Made by a program: the position numbers and the translations under genes
Part shown: piece by piece, positions 18,544 through 26,898 of the stretch
How positions within the stretch are numbered: position 1 is the first letter of the stretch
Layout of the letters: every line of letters begins with the position of its first letter
DNA from: Robiginitomaculum sp.
Lineage (GTDB): Bacteria; Pseudomonadota; Alphaproteobacteria; Caulobacterales; Maricaulaceae
Assembly (NCBI GenBank): GCA_021776615.1
Contig: JAJFFO010000007.1
Span: 124,001 to 188,000 of the forward strand
Direction of reading: 5' to 3'
Length of the DNA stretch: 64,000 nucleotides
The notes under the pieces: generated by a model
The model's database searches: none
What the model was told of the DNA's origin: nothing
Seen by the model: the letters and a program-made list of their open reading frames with translations, nothing else

Positions 18544-18618
18544 GTTTTTCAGTGTGTTGTTGTTTTGGTGTTTGGTTGCGGGGGTAGGATTTGAACCTAC
18601 GACCTTCAGGTTATGAGC
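18544..18618. repeat. Left attachment repeat (attL) with displaced tRNA-fMet 3' half
   Basis: Matches 43374-43448 over 75 bp with a single difference (G at 18554, A at 43384). It covers the tRNA-fMet 3' half, from the anticodon stem through the encoded CCA, plus about 30 bp of downstream sequence. After 18618 the sequences diverge, so crossover lies within or at the edge of this segment, probably near the anticodon loop. Confidence 0.9.
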
Positions 18619-18876
18619 GCAATTTTAATTTTCATATATCGTTGATCTATATACATTATTTCTAATTATATAGAAAAATGTGTAAGAAACTGTGTAACTT
18701 TTGCTATTTTTTACCAATCGATTCGAGAGCTGTCGATTTCACACACCTTAACTGTCCAGCGTTAACATTTCCCCTACACAAAACCAAAGCTGACATACAG
18801 GTTTACCACAAGCCTGTTCGGGTGCCTCTAAAATGCTCCAACTCAAAATAAAATGCCACAAACGCAAAACATAAAC
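18619..18876. other. Left-end non-coding DNA of the element
   Basis: AT-rich, no credible gene. Two TGTGTAA copies (18679-18685 and 18691-18697) lie 12 bp apart close to attL and could be integrase arm-type sites. The rest carries no structure I can name. Confidence 0.4.
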
Positions 18877-18904
18877 TTACTTTTAGTATCAATAATGATA
18901 GAAT
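18877..18904 (+). promoter_or_regulatory. Candidate promoter of the XRE-methyltransferase-ATPase-receiver operon
   Basis: TTACTT (18877-18882) and TAGAAT (18899-18904) are spaced by 16 bp, about 38 bp upstream of the first ATG. It is the only promoter-like pair I see in the leader, and both elements are close to consensus. Confidence 0.45.
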
Positions 18905-18920
18905 TAATATCAGAGTTGAT
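18888..18920. promoter_or_regulatory. Paired operator dyads ATCA-N4-TGAT
   Basis: ATCA-ATAA-TGAT (18888-18899) and ATCA-GAGT-TGAT (18909-18920) have identical arms and are exactly 21 bp apart (two helical turns). The first lies in the promoter spacer and touches the -10 element; the second covers the probable transcription start. A further TGAT half-site lies at 18927-18930. The pattern fits a dimeric XRE repressor such as the one encoded 20 bp downstream, which implies autoregulation (inference). Confidence 0.55.
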
Positions 18921-18941
18921 TCATATTGATTTAGAGACAGA

Positions 18942-19193
18942 ATGCTAAAGAGCAAACAAATTAAAGCGGCTAGAGCGCTTTTGGGGTGGTCGCAGCAAAA
19001 ACTTGCAGATTCTTCCGGCGTATCTATAGCGTCAATTCGGCGAATTGAATGCCAAATGAACTACCCAAAAGCACACACGGATACATTAGTGAAAATTGAA
19101 AATGGCTTTTTTCATGCCGGGATAACATTCACTAATGATGCCTCCGGCGAGGGAGTAGCTATAAAACGCGAGAACAGTAAGGGGATAACATGA
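18942..19193 (+). CDS. XRE-family regulator of the methyltransferase operon
   Basis: 83 residues. The helix-turn-helix spans about residues 5-58 (IKAARALLGWSQQKLADSSG, VSIASIRRIE). There is little else beyond a short C-terminal tail. Its stop overlaps the methyltransferase start (ATGA), so the two are translationally coupled. Position and size recall controller proteins of restriction-modification loci, but the HTH is of the general XRE type. The dyads upstream are likely its binding sites. Confidence 0.85.
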   Translation: MLKSKQIKAARALLGWSQQKLADSSGVSIASIRRIECQMNYPKAHTDTLVKIENGFFHAGITFTNDASGEGVAIKRENSKGIT

Positions 19194-20356
19194 ACGTAAT
19201 AATCCCTTCTCATTCTTTCATTCCAGAAAAAAAGAAAAAGCTCACAAGGCTTAATTGTGTTGACTTGTTCGCTGGCGCTGGCGGGTTTTCACTTGCCGCT
19301 ATTCAAGCTGGGTTTGAAATTAGAATGGCAGTAGAGTTCCATAGTCATGCTTGCGATACCTATCGGGCCAATATTCGTAACGGATCAAATAAACCTATCA
19401 CCCTATACGATGAAGACATTCATGGCTTGGACCCAAAGAAGCTGGCCTCCAAACATTTCGGTAATGACAATGTTTGTGATTTGCTTTTAGGCGGGCCGCC
19501 CTGCCAAGGATTTTCAACCCATAGAATTAACGACGCTGGCATTAACGATCCTCGCAACCAATTAATTCACAAGTACTTTGATTTCGTGGACGCGCTCCAG
19601 CCACGTATTTTTTTGATGGAAAACGTGCCCGGAATGCTCTGGCCTCGCCACCAGGCCTACCTAGATGAGTTTTATAAAACAGCTGGCGCAGCTGGCTACG
19701 ATGTTCATTCTCCATCTATTTTGGACGCTCGTGACTATGGCGTGCCTCAACGCCGTAAAAGAGTATTCGTCCTTGGAGTAAAAAAGGGGCTTGGGCACAC
19801 GATGCCATGGCCGCCCGCCCCTACGCATGGCAATAAAAACACTCGTCTGATCACTCCAAATTTAAAACCATGGCTAAGCTGTCAGCACGTTTTTGACCCG
19901 GCACCCATCGGCGATTCAAATGACATACACATGAACCACAATCATGAACTGGTTCAGGCCTTCCAGAAAACTCCCGCTAATGGCGGTAGCCGGCGAGATT
20001 CAGGCAGAACACTTAAATGTCATGAAAACCATGATGGCCACAAGGACGTGTATGGCCGTATCAACTCATTTGAGCCCGCCCCCACAATGACAACGGCTTG
20101 TATCAATCCTTCGAAGGGTCGTTTCGTGCACCCAACCGAGCATCATGGCATTACGCTTAGGCAAGCAGCACGCATCCAGACCTTCCCGGATAGCTTTGTG
20201 TTTAAAGGCGGACTAACGGCTTCTGGACAGCAAATTGGTAATGCCGTTCCAATAGAATTAGGAAAAATTCTCACACAACATTTATCACGTCATCTTAATA
20301 AATTTAGCAAAGACAGTAGTGTTTCAGGGAACCAAAGAGTTATAGTGGACGTATGA
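19190..20356 (+). CDS. DNA (cytosine-5) methyltransferase
   Basis: 388 residues with the full C5-methyltransferase motif order. Motif I is DLFAGAGGFSLAAIQAG (25-41), motif IV GGPPCQGFS with catalytic Cys105, motif VI MENVPG (near 147), motif VIII VPQRRKRVFVLG, and motif X GQQIGNAVPIELGKI near residue 346. The region between VIII and IX (about 210-300) is the target-recognition part; the target cannot be read from it. It overlaps the regulator upstream and the large ATPase downstream by 4 nt each. No restriction endonuclease gene is adjacent. Confidence 0.93.
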   Translation: MNVIIPSHSFIPEKKKKLTRLNCVDLFAGAGGFSLAAIQAGFEIRMAVEFHSHACDTYRANIRNGSNKPITLYDEDIHGLDPKKLASKHFGNDNVCDLLLGGPPCQGFSTHRINDAGINDPRNQLIHKYFDFVDALQPRIFLMENVPGMLWPRHQAYLDEFYKTAGAAGYDVHSPSILDARDYGVPQRRKRVFVLGVKKGLGHTMPWPPAPTHGNKNTRLITPNLKPWLSCQHVFDPAPIGDSNDIHMNHNHELVQAFQKTPANGGSRRDSGRTLKCHENHDGHKDVYGRINSFEPAPTMTTACINPSKGRFVHPTEHHGITLRQAARIQTFPDSFVFKGGLTASGQQIGNAVPIELGKILTQHLSRHLNKFSKDSSVSGNQRVIVDV

Positions 20357-23300
20357 TCGAAACTTTACCATTCCAAACTCGTGCGCGTACGATTGATCAT
20401 TTGGGTCGCGAGCAAATCGCAGATTGCCCTACAGCAATTTCAGAGCTTTGGAAAAACGCTTATGATGCGTATGCGAAGAAAGTTGAACTACATGTATTTG
20501 ATGGTGAGGTTCCCGTCGCCGCTATCGTAGATGACGGCCATGGCATGAACCGCGAAGAATTTGTGGAAAAGTGGTTGGTGGTTGGCACTGAATCAAAAGC
20601 AACCAACAATCGCACAAACAAAGAAGATCGCATGGGCCTGCCAGAAAGAGTCCGCCAAGGCCAAAAGGGCATTGGCCGACTATCATGCGCCAATATCGCC
20701 CCCCTTCTTCTCTTAGTATCCAAACGAAAGAATGACAAATTTGTAGCTTCTCTTCTTGATTGGCGGTTATTCGAAAACCCTTACCTCATACTCTCAGACA
20801 TCAAAATTCCAGTTGTAGAATTTGATAAATGCCATGATATTATTGGCCTAATACCTGAATTGTTTGACCAGCTTCTAGTGAACTTGTGGGGTGAGAAGCC
20901 TTCTAAGGGAGATGGGGATTTACAAAAGGCGGCCAAGGATGAACATAGGGCGCGGGTTGGGGCTGCTTGGGCATCATATGATGAATATATGAAGCAAGGG
21001 CGCATGGCCGACAACGACCTCACCGATGAAGAAAAAGCGGCACCCTTGCCGTCAGCAGAAATTGAATCAACTTTAGTGTCAACGCTGTTTGAAGAGCGTC
21101 ACTTTTCTGTCTGGCCTGTGTGGGATGAAACCAGTGACTGCGGCACCATCTTGATGATGGCAAATCTAAACTTTGACCTTCTAGCACAGCTAAATGTTAC
21201 CATTGACGACACCGCAGTCAAAGAAACCAAGGCTAAATTTTTTGAGACGTTATCATCTTTTGTCGACCCTTGCTGGGCACAGAGCCGTCTATCTAGCTTT
21301 TCTGAAGGAGTTCCCATTCAATATGGGGCCTACAAATGGAACGGCAACAAAAAAGATATAATTTTGGGAACAACAAACAATTTTACGATTACAGATGTAG
21401 AGGAAATGGAACACGTTGTTGAGGGTAGAATCAACCACGAAGGCACTTTCCAGGGACGAATTAAGGCCTTTGGTAAATGGCACGATGACGTTGCAATCCC
21501 GCCCCCCAGCGATCTCATAATTCCGCATGGCCCTTCAACAAAACTAGGACCAATTGATGTTTATTTAACAGCTGTTGAATTTCAGCAAAAAAATACAACC
21601 CATGAAAAAGGTACGTACGCGCATTACAAAGAGTTAGCTCAACTTTACTCGGGCTTGATGATTCACCGGGATGGCCTTCGCGTTCTCCCATTCGGCCGCA
21701 CTGATGTTGATTTCTTTGACATTGAAAAACGCCGCTCGCTAAGTGCTGGTCGTGAATTCTGGAACGCGCGACAAATGTTTGGCCGCCTTGGGGTATCGAG
21801 AAAGTTTAACCCTAACTTAACCGACAAAGCTGGGCGTGAAGGGCTGCTAGACAACCGAGCCGCCAAAACTTTTAAGGCAATCGGAATAAACCTTTTAAAG
21901 ACAGTTGCGCGTGTATATTTTGGTTCTGCATCAGACATTCGGAAAAAAATACTGCCCGAATTACAGGAGACATATAAGGAAAAAAAGGCCGAAGATGATC
22001 GGGTTAAACTTAGGACAAAAAGGCGAAAACAATTTCGCAATAACCTAAAGCACTTTGCTCCAGAGATCGCGGCACTTCGCGAACGAGCAATTAAATCGAT
22101 CAGCAATTTCGACGTGTCGGACGAGAACACTATAGACCAGGCACAAAAAATTCTTGATGAAATTAACAACGATTATAAAAAGTTTGTGCTGGGCGATGTG
22201 CCCAAAAACCTGAGTGACAGTTATCAACAGCAGTACGATGAATTTTCGGAAGATAAAAAATCCATTCATGCATTGGTTAGAGAAACACAAACCTCGCTGA
22301 ACAAAGCATTACAACTGGCTTCAGAGAAATCCCCAGCGGAACATGCGGCCAAAAAAATCAAAAGCCAAAAAGCAATTCTAGAACATAGCAGCCGGCAGTA
22401 TCGCGACCAAATTGGCGCATTGCAGAAAAGTGAATTTGAGCGTATTGGCAAACTCATTTTAGAACGTAAAGAGCTTTTTGAAGAACGTATCAAACCCATA
22501 GTGGTAAAGCTTGAGAGCGAAGATATCGAGCTTTATGAAGCGCTAAGTCTTTTCGAGGAAATTCGCACGAGTATTGAAGTTGAAAACGCGGACCTATTCG
22601 AGCCCTATATTCGAGCCCTCGAATGCATGGAAGAGAGTATCGATCTTGAAGTCTTGGCAACATTTGGGATGGAACAGGTATCGGACCTCAGCGCCGAAAT
22701 TAGCCGTTTAAACTCTTTAGCGCAACTTGGCATTGCGATTGAAATTATCGGCCATGAATTACAATCGTTTGATGACCTTATCGGTGCTGGACTTCGTGAG
22801 TTGCCCGATAAAATAAAAAATACCGATCCTTATGTGAGCATACAATTGGGGTATGAGGGCCTGACAAATCAACTTCGCTTCTTGTCGCCGTTAAAGCTAG
22901 CTGGAACCAAAAAAGAATGTTGGGTCACTGGCGAAGAGCTGTACGAATATGTAAAGAAATTCTTTGGTCAATCATTTGTAAAAAATGACATAAGCTTTGA
23001 CGCTACTGAAGCATTTAAAAAATTCAGCGTATTTGACCAACCCTCCCGCTTGTATCCCGTATTTATTAATCTTGTGAATAACAGTCGGTATTGGTTAGCT
23101 CACAAAAAGTCCAAAGAGCGGAACATACTTCTGGATATAAAAGATAGTCAGGTCATAATTTCTGACAATGGCCCTGGCGTCGATAAATTAGATATCGATA
23201 ATCTATTTACCCTCTTTTTTACCAAAAAGCTAAAAGGCGGTCGAGGAGTAGGTCTGTATCTTTCCCGTGCCAATCTCACAGCTGGCGGCCATCGTATTGC

Positions 23301-23379
23301 ATACGTCAAGGACAACGAACAATGCCCAATGCAAGGGGCCAATTTTGCAATAACTTTTAAAGGCGGCAAATATGTCTGA
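20353..23379 (+). CDS. Dual GHKL protein: MORC-like ATPase plus histidine-kinase-like module
   Basis: 1008 residues. The N-terminus is a GHKL ATPase of MORC/paraMORC type: N-box ELWKNAYDAYA (E31, N35, D38), G1 DDGHGM (60-65), WLVVGTESKATNN with the MORC-like Ser-Lys (74-86), and G2 GQKGIGRLS (103-111). A long charged, coiled-coil-prone middle follows (540-780). Near 790-815 comes a DHp-like helix GIAIEIIGHELQSF with His801 in the place of a phosphorylatable histidine. The C-terminus (895-1005) is a second GHKL fold like a histidine-kinase ATPase: NNS (909-911), DNGPG (938-942), LFFTKK and GGRGVGLYLSR (962-972). It has no membrane segment. Prokaryotic paraMORC ATPases are known from restriction-modification neighbourhoods. 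That it signals to the adjacent receiver protein is inference. It overlaps both neighbours (4 and 8 nt). Confidence 0.88.
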   Translation: MIETLPFQTRARTIDHLGREQIADCPTAISELWKNAYDAYAKKVELHVFDGEVPVAAIVDDGHGMNREEFVEKWLVVGTESKATNNRTNKEDRMGLPERVRQGQKGIGRLSCANIAPLLLLVSKRKNDKFVASLLDWRLFENPYLILSDIKIPVVEFDKCHDIIGLIPELFDQLLVNLWGEKPSKGDGDLQKAAKDEHRARVGAAWASYDEYMKQGRMADNDLTDEEKAAPLPSAEIESTLVSTLFEERHFSVWPVWDETSDCGTILMMANLNFDLLAQLNVTIDDTAVKETKAKFFETLSSFVDPCWAQSRLSSFSEGVPIQYGAYKWNGNKKDIILGTTNNFTITDVEEMEHVVEGRINHEGTFQGRIKAFGKWHDDVAIPPPSDLIIPHGPSTKLGPIDVYLTAVEFQQKNTTHEKGTYAHYKELAQLYSGLMIHRDGLRVLPFGRTDVDFFDIEKRRSLSAGREFWNARQMFGRLGVSRKFNPNLTDKAGREGLLDNRAAKTFKAIGINLLKTVARVYFGSASDIRKKILPELQETYKEKKAEDDRVKLRTKRRKQFRNNLKHFAPEIAALRERAIKSISNFDVSDENTIDQAQKILDEINNDYKKFVLGDVPKNLSDSYQQQYDEFSEDKKSIHALVRETQTSLNKALQLASEKSPAEHAAKKIKSQKAILEHSSRQYRDQIGALQKSEFERIGKLILERKELFEERIKPIVVKLESEDIELYEALSLFEEIRTSIEVENADLFEPYIRALECMEESIDLEVLATFGMEQVSDLSAEISRLNSLAQLGIAIEIIGHELQSFDDLIGAGLRELPDKIKNTDPYVSIQLGYEGLTNQLRFLSPLKLAGTKKECWVTGEELYEYVKKFFGQSFVKNDISFDATEAFKKFSVFDQPSRLYPVFINLVNNSRYWLAHKKSKERNILLDIKDSQVIISDNGPGVDKLDIDNLFTLFFTKKLKGGRGVGLYLSRANLTAGGHRIAYVKDNEQCPMQGANFAITFKGGKYV

Positions 23380-25156
23380 TGAGAGAATTCAGACGTTGAG
23401 AGACATCGTGGAAGATGTGTTTATTTCTCCAGTCCGGTCAGTACTTTTAGTGGATGATGAGTACCCTACATTAGACCTGATGCTAGATGGCTATATTGAT
23501 AGCCAAGATGTTTGGAGTAAAACCAAAGGCACTGCAAAGGAGAGTGCGAGAAGAGTCGCTAAAATATTAAATTTTTGTCGATCTGATCGGCGCAACTGGC
23601 TAGTTGACGTTCATGATGGTCAAAATGTTGAGTTTGGAGATGAGGCTCAATCCGTTTCTCATCTTCATCAAAGCGATCTACTATTTCTTGATTTACACTT
23701 GGAAGGTGACAGCGAAAGTACAGAAAAATGCATAAATATTCTTAAGCATTTGGCGAACAGTGACCATTTTAACCTGGTAGTTGTTGTGACAAAAACAGAA
23801 ATCAGTGAAGCAATTGAGCAAATTTTACCCGAATTTGTGCCTCAGAGGTTTAATGCTGATATCGATATTGCTAAAAAGGACCAGACTGAAAGCGCCCTAG
23901 AGGATTGGTCCGATAAGGACGACAGCATTATTAAAAATCTCAATAATTGCATCTCCCTTACAGCCTTCGTAAATATATCCAAAGTGCCAATCAACAAAAT
24001 TGGAGCTGAGGAGCCAAACGTTGAACCATACATTGGCGATTTTTTAACCCTTTGGGATGCTAAACCAAACGACATTGAACTGGAGGTTGACGACCTGCTA
24101 ATTTGGGTGTTGCAGAAAGCTGAGTGTCAATTGAACATTAAGGGATCCGCTGATCATCACCTAGAGCATTCATCAATGGGCGCAGCTCAACCTTGGTTGT
24201 GTGACAGGAATGTGTTCCTAACCGTACACAAAAAAAGCGAATCTGACGAAGAGGGTCAGAACATTTTGGACTCTCTAATTGCCGCAATGGTTGACTGGCA
24301 GCCAACAGCAAATCGACTGATACTAGCTAAACTCAGATCAGAGGTGGAGAGTCGCGGAATTTCGGTAGGCGAAGAAATATTCACTGAACGTGAGATGCAG
24401 GCTGATTGGTTGCATAAAATGGTTGCCGCAAAACCGGAAGAACAAAAATCCGCCGTAGATATAATCGTATCCAGGTACTGCGAAGCGCTAATTTCGTATA
24501 TTTCTTATCCCATCCGCGACACTGTTATTTCCTCTTTAGCCCTTGAGACAGGGGCCGAAGTGCTTCAGCGCTCTAAAGCTGCATTTGGCGTGGATTTATC
24601 CTCAAGGGAAGGAAAACAGCTGGCCGCACTTCAACACAACATTGTTGTCTCAAACTGCCGAATAAGTGGATGGCACCTGCAGCCTGGGCATATATTCTTG
24701 CGAGATGATGAGTTTTGGATGATTTTGACACCCTCGTGCGATCTAGTGCCGTTAAAATCTCGAAAACGCTCTGAACACCTTTGTGGATTGATGCCATTTA
24801 AAGCCGTAAAGCTACGAAAGATAGAGAACCCAACTACCGGATTAAGAAAAGCCAACCAAAACCTAACAACCTTTATTTATCATGACGGAAAGCCGATCCT
24901 TCTTCATTTTCTTACAGGTAATTCGTCCAACTCAGAGGTCCATTGGAATGAGTTTTTTGCAAAAAACCACGGAAAACTAACGCCACCCGATTACACTTCC
25001 GAAGTGGCCACCGTTACACATGATGATGATGATAAATTTCATACCACATGGTTTAATGTACGAATCGTTGCTCAACTTCGTTACGAATATGCAATTAATT
25101 TATTGCAAGTCTTGGCAAGTCGGACATCAAGAGTAGGTTTGGATTTTGTGCAATAA
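23372..25156 (+). CDS. Receiver-domain protein partnered with the dual GHKL ATPase
   Basis: 594 residues. The N-terminal 150 form a CheY-like receiver: acidic pair in LLVDDE (D28, D29), phospho-acceptor Asp107 in LLFLDLHLEG, and the Thr-Lys switch at VVVVTK (T140, K141). The gap between the acidic pair and Asp107 is about 78 residues rather than about 40, so there is an insertion around 45-95. The remaining 440 residues match no family I recognise. They include WMILTPSCDLVPL near 450 and a C-terminal helix ending RVGLDFVQ. There is no helix-turn-helix or known nuclease motif. The start overlaps the ATPase gene by 8 nt, so both are made together. Output function unknown. Confidence 0.82.
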   Translation: MSDERIQTLRDIVEDVFISPVRSVLLVDDEYPTLDLMLDGYIDSQDVWSKTKGTAKESARRVAKILNFCRSDRRNWLVDVHDGQNVEFGDEAQSVSHLHQSDLLFLDLHLEGDSESTEKCINILKHLANSDHFNLVVVVTKTEISEAIEQILPEFVPQRFNADIDIAKKDQTESALEDWSDKDDSIIKNLNNCISLTAFVNISKVPINKIGAEEPNVEPYIGDFLTLWDAKPNDIELEVDDLLIWVLQKAECQLNIKGSADHHLEHSSMGAAQPWLCDRNVFLTVHKKSESDEEGQNILDSLIAAMVDWQPTANRLILAKLRSEVESRGISVGEEIFTEREMQADWLHKMVAAKPEEQKSAVDIIVSRYCEALISYISYPIRDTVISSLALETGAEVLQRSKAAFGVDLSSREGKQLAALQHNIVVSNCRISGWHLQPGHIFLRDDEFWMILTPSCDLVPLKSRKRSEHLCGLMPFKAVKLRKIENPTTGLRKANQNLTTFIYHDGKPILLHFLTGNSSNSEVHWNEFFAKNHGKLTPPDYTSEVATVTHDDDDKFHTTWFNVRIVAQLRYEYAINLLQVLASRTSRVGLDFVQ

Positions 25157-25242
25157 TATGGGCGCAACACTATAAGGTAAACTTTTCGCGTTGGGACAAT
25201 ATAGTAACAACTTGCTGAAAAACACATCCTATCGTTAAAAGT

Positions 25243-26475
25243 TTAATGTTCAAATGCTGACGTCATTCGGTTAATTTCGCCGACCGCTATACCAAGTCCT
25301 GCGGCAACATTTCGCCATTCGGCTACAGCGGTTTCAACCTGCGAAACAATGCCACGTGCCTCACTAGTTGCAAGTTCAAAATATTTTGCAACACTGAACG
25401 CTAATTCGACCGAGGCGGTGGCTTCATCAAGATCAATATTAGTCGAAAGAACGCGTGGCTTAATATCCACCGGCACTGGGTTTAGATCATATGCAGGCGC
25501 TAATCGCCACCCATCTGGTCCCTCATAAAGAAAACCATGATTGCGCAAATGATCATCTGTATTGGAAATCATGACATTAAAAACGATACGTCGCCACAAG
25601 GCATGCATATCTTCCTTTGGCGATGCCCCATACTGACGCAACGCATCTACAAATTCGAGATAACTGCGCGTCTCGTTATCACTTGCACCAAGCATACTCA
25701 TGGCTGAGAGAAAAGGTATGCGAGTATCATCAAGACGGTCAAATCTCTGTAAGAGAAGAACTGGCTTCCCAGCAATATTCTCTAATCGCCATTTCGGCAC
25801 ACAAAGCCCGGCATTGGCGGCCAGAGTTAAAGCTACAGCCTCCCACCTCATTATATCGATTTCATCGTCCCTATGCGGGAACTTGGCAATCGCCAACGCG
25901 CCATTCCGATCACGGACCGAAGCTTTTGGGCGAGCACCGCCTAATGAGGAGCCAGGAGCAAGTAATAATCGTAAATCTTCATCGCTATCTGAATCGTTAG
26001 CGACATGATCCGCAGCCGATAACAATCTTGGAAGTTCTAACAATGGGGGGATATGACCTGCATTGTGCTCTGTAAGAAAGGGGCCGCCCTCCTGCACGGA
26101 AAAGCGTAACGCTCCCTGACGTGCTTCATCACCAACTCTGAGCAAGTAATCCATTTCCATTAAACTGCGAGGCGCTTGACCTTCGTTTTCCGCTCGGCGG
26201 CGTTCAGCACGGCGCATAAGAACCCTTCCCCAACGGTCTGGCGCTGAATCTCCAATCGCTCCAAATAGCGGTTTATGCCCCGCTGTATGAAAAGGCCCCG
26301 GCCCCAACTTTAAAGCAGGCTCCAATGAAAAATGATCCTTATAGGCCAGCCATGACGGATCATATTCAAAGGTAGCACTTTGACGATTATGGCGCGTACG
26401 TGCCCAGAGACGCCCGACAAGATGTTGGACCCCCTTAATATCGACGCTAACGAAAACCTCTGATTCTACGCTCAT
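25243..26475 (-). CDS. hipA: HipA-family Ser/Thr kinase toxin
   Basis: 410 residues. N-terminal HipA N1-type domain (VGRLWARTRHNRQSATFEYD, then PDRWGRVLMRR), the Gly-rich ATP loop GSSLGGARPKASV (near 185), the catalytic loop NVMISNTDDHLRNHGFL (near 305) and the metal-binding LAPAYDLNP. By family it is a toxin kinase that blocks translation by phosphorylating an aminoacyl-tRNA synthetase. The HipA start overlaps the hipB stop (TAATG). Convergent with the receiver-protein gene. Confidence 0.92.
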   Translation of the reverse strand: MSVESEVFVSVDIKGVQHLVGRLWARTRHNRQSATFEYDPSWLAYKDHFSLEPALKLGPGPFHTAGHKPLFGAIGDSAPDRWGRVLMRRAERRRAENEGQAPRSLMEMDYLLRVGDEARQGALRFSVQEGGPFLTEHNAGHIPPLLELPRLLSAADHVANDSDSDEDLRLLLAPGSSLGGARPKASVRDRNGALAIAKFPHRDDEIDIMRWEAVALTLAANAGLCVPKWRLENIAGKPVLLLQRFDRLDDTRIPFLSAMSMLGASDNETRSYLEFVDALRQYGASPKEDMHALWRRIVFNVMISNTDDHLRNHGFLYEGPDGWRLAPAYDLNPVPVDIKPRVLSTNIDLDEATASVELAFSVAKYFELATSEARGIVSQVETAVAEWRNVAAGLGIAVGEINRMTSAFEH

Positions 26476-26807
26476 TACTCTTTTCTTTTCGTCGAGACGG
26501 ATTTGCGAATTCGTTTGGGCAAACGCTCTTCTTCCAATTCAAGGCCAATGGTATCGCTTTTTATGTCGGCAAGGTCACTAAGGCGGTGGGCCATCCCCAA
26601 AACAAACAACACCGTTGCATAGGTGCCCATGGCCACACCAGGATCGCCGTTTTCTAGTTTATTCAGGGTGACCCGACTTGTTGATGCGCGCTCAGCTAAA
26701 ATTTTTGTCGAAATACGTCGCCGCAATCTTGCATCCCGAATATCCTGACCGAATTTACGCAAAGCTTTCCGAACCGGAATTGGCATCACAGGTTTTGATT
26801 TTTTCAT
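26475..26807 (-). CDS. hipB: HipB-like XRE antitoxin
   Basis: 110 residues with an XRE helix-turn-helix at about 22-75 (DIRDARLRRRISTKILAERA, STSRVTLNKLENGDPG). First gene of the hipBA pair. It should bind HipA and repress its own promoter. The C-terminus is Lys/Arg rich. Confidence 0.88.
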   Translation of the reverse strand: MKKSKPVMPIPVRKALRKFGQDIRDARLRRRISTKILAERASTSRVTLNKLENGDPGVAMGTYATVLFVLGMAHRLSDLADIKSDTIGLELEEERLPKRIRKSVSTKRKE

Positions 26808-26823
26808 CTAAAATTCCTCATAA

Positions 26824-26876
26824 CGTAAATAATATTATACGATAAAGCACTTAGTGTAAATAATATTTATCGTTAC
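26824..26876. promoter_or_regulatory. Candidate HipB operators
   Basis: Two copies of GTAAATAATATT (26825-26836 and 26856-26867) lie exactly 31 bp apart, three helical turns, just upstream of hipB. Each is embedded in an imperfect palindrome: CGTA...TACG at 26824-26841, and GTAA...TTAC at 26856-26876. Such spaced dyads are expected for hipBA autorepression. Confidence 0.5.
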
Positions 26877-26898
26877 AACTTAACGTAATTCTATTTCC

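Noticed and set aside
18942-20356. A classical type II restriction-modification system
   Set aside because: Regulator and methyltransferase fit, but no neighbouring protein shows a PD-(D/E)xK, HNH, GIY-YIG or PLD motif; a nuclease hidden in the receiver protein remains possible.
25243-26807. hipBA as part of the methyltransferase operon
   Set aside because: It is on the opposite strand, convergent, with its own operators, and is a complete standard toxin-antitoxin pair.
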